Source: Micavibrio sp. UBA7689 (lineage in GTDB: Bacteria > Pseudomonadota > Alphaproteobacteria > Micavibrionales > Micavibrionaceae). From it: a stretch of 31,558 nt of DNA. Shown here in pieces: positions 30,038-31,558 of this stretch; positions within the stretch are counted from its first letter, which is position 1; every line of letters starts with the position of its first letter. The stretch is taken from the NCBI GenBank assembly GCA_002482805.1, contig DLGR01000029.1:1-31558 (forward strand), in the 5' to 3' direction. The notes beneath the pieces are model-generated. The model made no database searches. It saw nothing but the letters and a program-made list of their open reading frames with translations, and was not told where the DNA came from. A program made the translations under genes and the position numbers.

Positions 30038-31558
30038 ATGAAAGAACAGACCAAACAAAAAACCGAAGCCCAGCAGGATGCCGGCAAGGTCGTTCAGGTC
30101 CCGCTCCCCAAAACCCGCAAGATGACGGGCGCACAGATGGTGCTCGAAGCTTTGGCGGAACAAGGCGTCGATACCATTTTCGGTTATCCTGGCGGCGCAG
30201 TTCTTCCCATCTATGACGCGATTCACCAGCAGCAAAAAGTCAAACACGTCCTTGTTCGCCACGAACAGGGCGCGGGCCACGCCGCCGAAGGCTATGCGCG
30301 CTCCACGGGAAAAGTCGGCGTTTGTCTGGTGACGAGCGGCCCCGGCGCGACGAACACGGTTACCGCGCTGACCGATGCATTGATGGATTCCATTCCGATG
30401 GTCTGCATCACGGGTCAGGTTCCGACCTTCCTGATCGGCACGGACGCGTTTCAAGAAGCCGACACCACAGGCATCACGCGCGCCTGCACCAAACACAATT
30501 ACCTCGTTAAAAGCATCGACGAATTGTCGCAAGTCATCCACGAAGCGTTCCACGTTGCACGTTCGGGTCGTCCCGGTCCTGTATTGATCGATCTTCCCAA
30601 AGACATCCAATTCGCCGAAGGCGGTTATTTGTCCAAGGAACAGGCGCCGATGCATATTTATCAGCCGCGCACGGAACCTGACATGGACGCGATCGAATAC
30701 GCCGTCGAGCTGATGGCTTCCGCAAAACGTCCCGTATTCTACACGGGCGGCGGTGTTATCAACGCAGGCACCAAAGCCTCTGAAGCTTTAACAAAACTGG
30801 TACGCGAAACGGGATTCCCGATCACATCCACGTTGATGGGGCTGGGCGCATTCCCTGCATCCGACAAGCAATGGCTTGGCATGCTCGGTATGCACGGAAC
30901 GTATGAGGCCAACTGGTCGATGCATGATTGCGATGTCATGATCTGTATCGGCGCACGTTTTGATGACCGTGTTACCGGACGCCTCAATGCCTTCGCCCCC
31001 AATTCCAAAAAAATCCACATTGATATAGACCCTAGTTCCATCAACAAAAACGTTCGTGTTGATCTGCCGATCGTTGCCGATGCTGGTAAAGCCACACAAG
31101 CCCTGCTCGATGTGTGGAAAAAACGCGGCTTCAAAGCAGACGCCGAAGCCATGTCCACCTGGTGGAAACAAATCGAAGAGTGGCGCAGCGTTAAATGTTT
31201 AAGCTACAAAGCATCTGATGACGTGATCAAACCACAATATGCATTAGAACGTTTACGTGATGCCATCGCCAAGGACAAACGCGAAACCTATATCAGTACC
31301 GAAGTTGGCCAGCACCAGATGTGGGCTGCGCAATTCCTTCCCTTCGAAAAACCAAATCGCTGGCTGACCTCCGGCGGCCTTGGTACGATGGGGTATGGCT
31401 TACCCGCCGCAATAGGCGCGCAAATGGCGCATCCTGATGCGCTTGTTATCGATGTTGCAGGTGAAGCCTCAATCCTGATGAACATTCAGGAAATGAGCAC
31501 AGCTGTTCAGCACCGCCTGCCCGTTAAAATATTTATCCTGAACAACCAGTGGATGGGC
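30038..31558 (+). CDS. ilvB: Acetolactate synthase large subunit, N-terminal 507 codons
   Basis: The enzyme condenses two pyruvates to acetolactate, or pyruvate with 2-oxobutyrate, the first common step of Val/Leu/Ile synthesis, using thiamine diphosphate, Mg2+ and FAD. The frame is open to the window edge. After a polar 28-residue extension the TPP-binding N-domain reads MTGAQMVLEALAEQGVDTIFGYPGGAVLPIYD, with the catalytic glutamate in LVRHEQGAGHAAEGYAR, then TSGPGATNTVTALTDALMDSIPM and the FAD-domain CIGARFDDRVTGRL. The C-terminal TPP block begins GGLGTMGYGLPAAIGAQMA and VIDVAGEASILMNIQEMST. A Shine-Dalgarno-like AAGGA lies about ten bases before the ATG. Confidence 0.96.
   Translation, partial: MKEQTKQKTEAQQDAGKVVQVPLPKTRKMTGAQMVLEALAEQGVDTIFGYPGGAVLPIYDAIHQQQKVKHVLVRHEQGAGHAAEGYARSTGKVGVCLVTSGPGATNTVTALTDALMDSIPMVCITGQVPTFLIGTDAFQEADTTGITRACTKHNYLVKSIDELSQVIHEAFHVARSGRPGPVLIDLPKDIQFAEGGYLSKEQAPMHIYQPRTEPDMDAIEYAVELMASAKRPVFYTGGGVINAGTKASEALTKLVRETGFPITSTLMGLGAFPASDKQWLGMLGMHGTYEANWSMHDCDVMICIGARFDDRVTGRLNAFAPNSKKIHIDIDPSSINKNVRVDLPIVADAGKATQALLDVWKKRGFKADAEAMSTWWKQIEEWRSVKCLSYKASDDVIKPQYALERLRDAIAKDKRETYISTEVGQHQMWAAQFLPFEKPNRWLTSGGLGTMGYGLPAAIGAQMAHPDALVIDVAGEASILMNIQEMSTAVQHRLPVKIFILNNQWMG

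Noticed and set aside
31441..31500. Acetolactate synthase TPP motif reading AGEAS instead of GDGS/GDAS
   Set aside because: The Glu replaces the usual Mg-binding Asp, but I believe similar GEAS variants occur in alphaproteobacterial enzymes, so it is probably clade-typical rather than a defect.
1..31558. CRISPR array, insertion sequence or prophage
   Set aside because: No regularly spaced repeats, transposase, integrase or phage structural genes were seen; the region reads as core chromosome.

Overview
The window is about 31.6 kb of gene-dense chromosome from an alphaproteobacterium. Several lineage markers agree: a circularly permuted two-piece tmRNA gene, a GapR/DUF2312 protein, an alpha-type SspB, an FlbT-like protein, a COQ9 protein, and the run thyA, folA, hflK, hflC, degP with mrp alongside. 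The orphan IcmL/DotI-like protein and the intermediate base composition would fit a Micavibrio-like or Rhodospirillales-like lineage, but that finer placement is inference. No phage, insertion sequence or CRISPR array is visible.

Layout. 1-2.4 kb (+): the end of tsaD, gpsA, an EVE-domain gene and a secreted Arg/Gln-rich protein closed by a terminator. 2.4-5.6 kb (+): acs and a divergent PRPP-synthetase-like gene. 5.6-7.9 kb (-): a coiled-coil protein, gapR, an IcmL/DotI-like membrane protein and COQ9. COQ9 is divergent from a UbiB/ABC1 kinase-like gene (+) at 8.0-9.3 kb. 9.3-13.5 kb (-): an amino-acid-type binding protein, a CPA2 potassium/proton antiporter, an SGNH hydrolase and tRNA-Arg(CCG). 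13.5-19.2 kb (-): a TPR-like protein, then a tight run of O-antigen-ligase/TPR protein, sspB, alpha/beta hydrolase and ABC ATPase. 19.2-19.7 kb (-): permuted tmRNA with its own promoter and terminator. 20-22.2 kb (+): thyA, a coupled small membrane protein, a 34-residue ORF, flbT-like and folA. mrp (-) is divergent from hflK-hflC-degP-miaA (+). A lipoprotein and a DUF3137 protein follow (-), and the window ends inside ilvB (+).

Three observations stand out. (1) The tmRNA appears to encode a 21-residue proteolysis tag in which the ANDN segment occurs twice and the end is -AKAA rather than -LAA or -VAA. The gene for SspB, the adaptor that reads such tags, lies about 2 kb downstream. (2) The ilvB leader holds a readable attenuator: a Leu/Val-rich leader peptide, a terminator and a mutually exclusive antiterminator. 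It is followed by an AT-rich stretch and a second very strong terminator ending 23 nt before the ilvB start codon. (3) A lone IcmL/DotI homologue of type IVB secretion systems overlaps or nearly abuts COQ9, with no other secretion gene in view.

Functional themes are protein quality control (tmRNA, SspB, HflKC, DegP), one-carbon/thymidylate metabolism (ThyA, FolA), quinone biosynthesis (COQ9, UbiB-like), tRNA modification (TsaD, MiaA), envelope functions and branched-chain amino-acid synthesis. All family assignments come from reading motifs by eye; no database search was possible.
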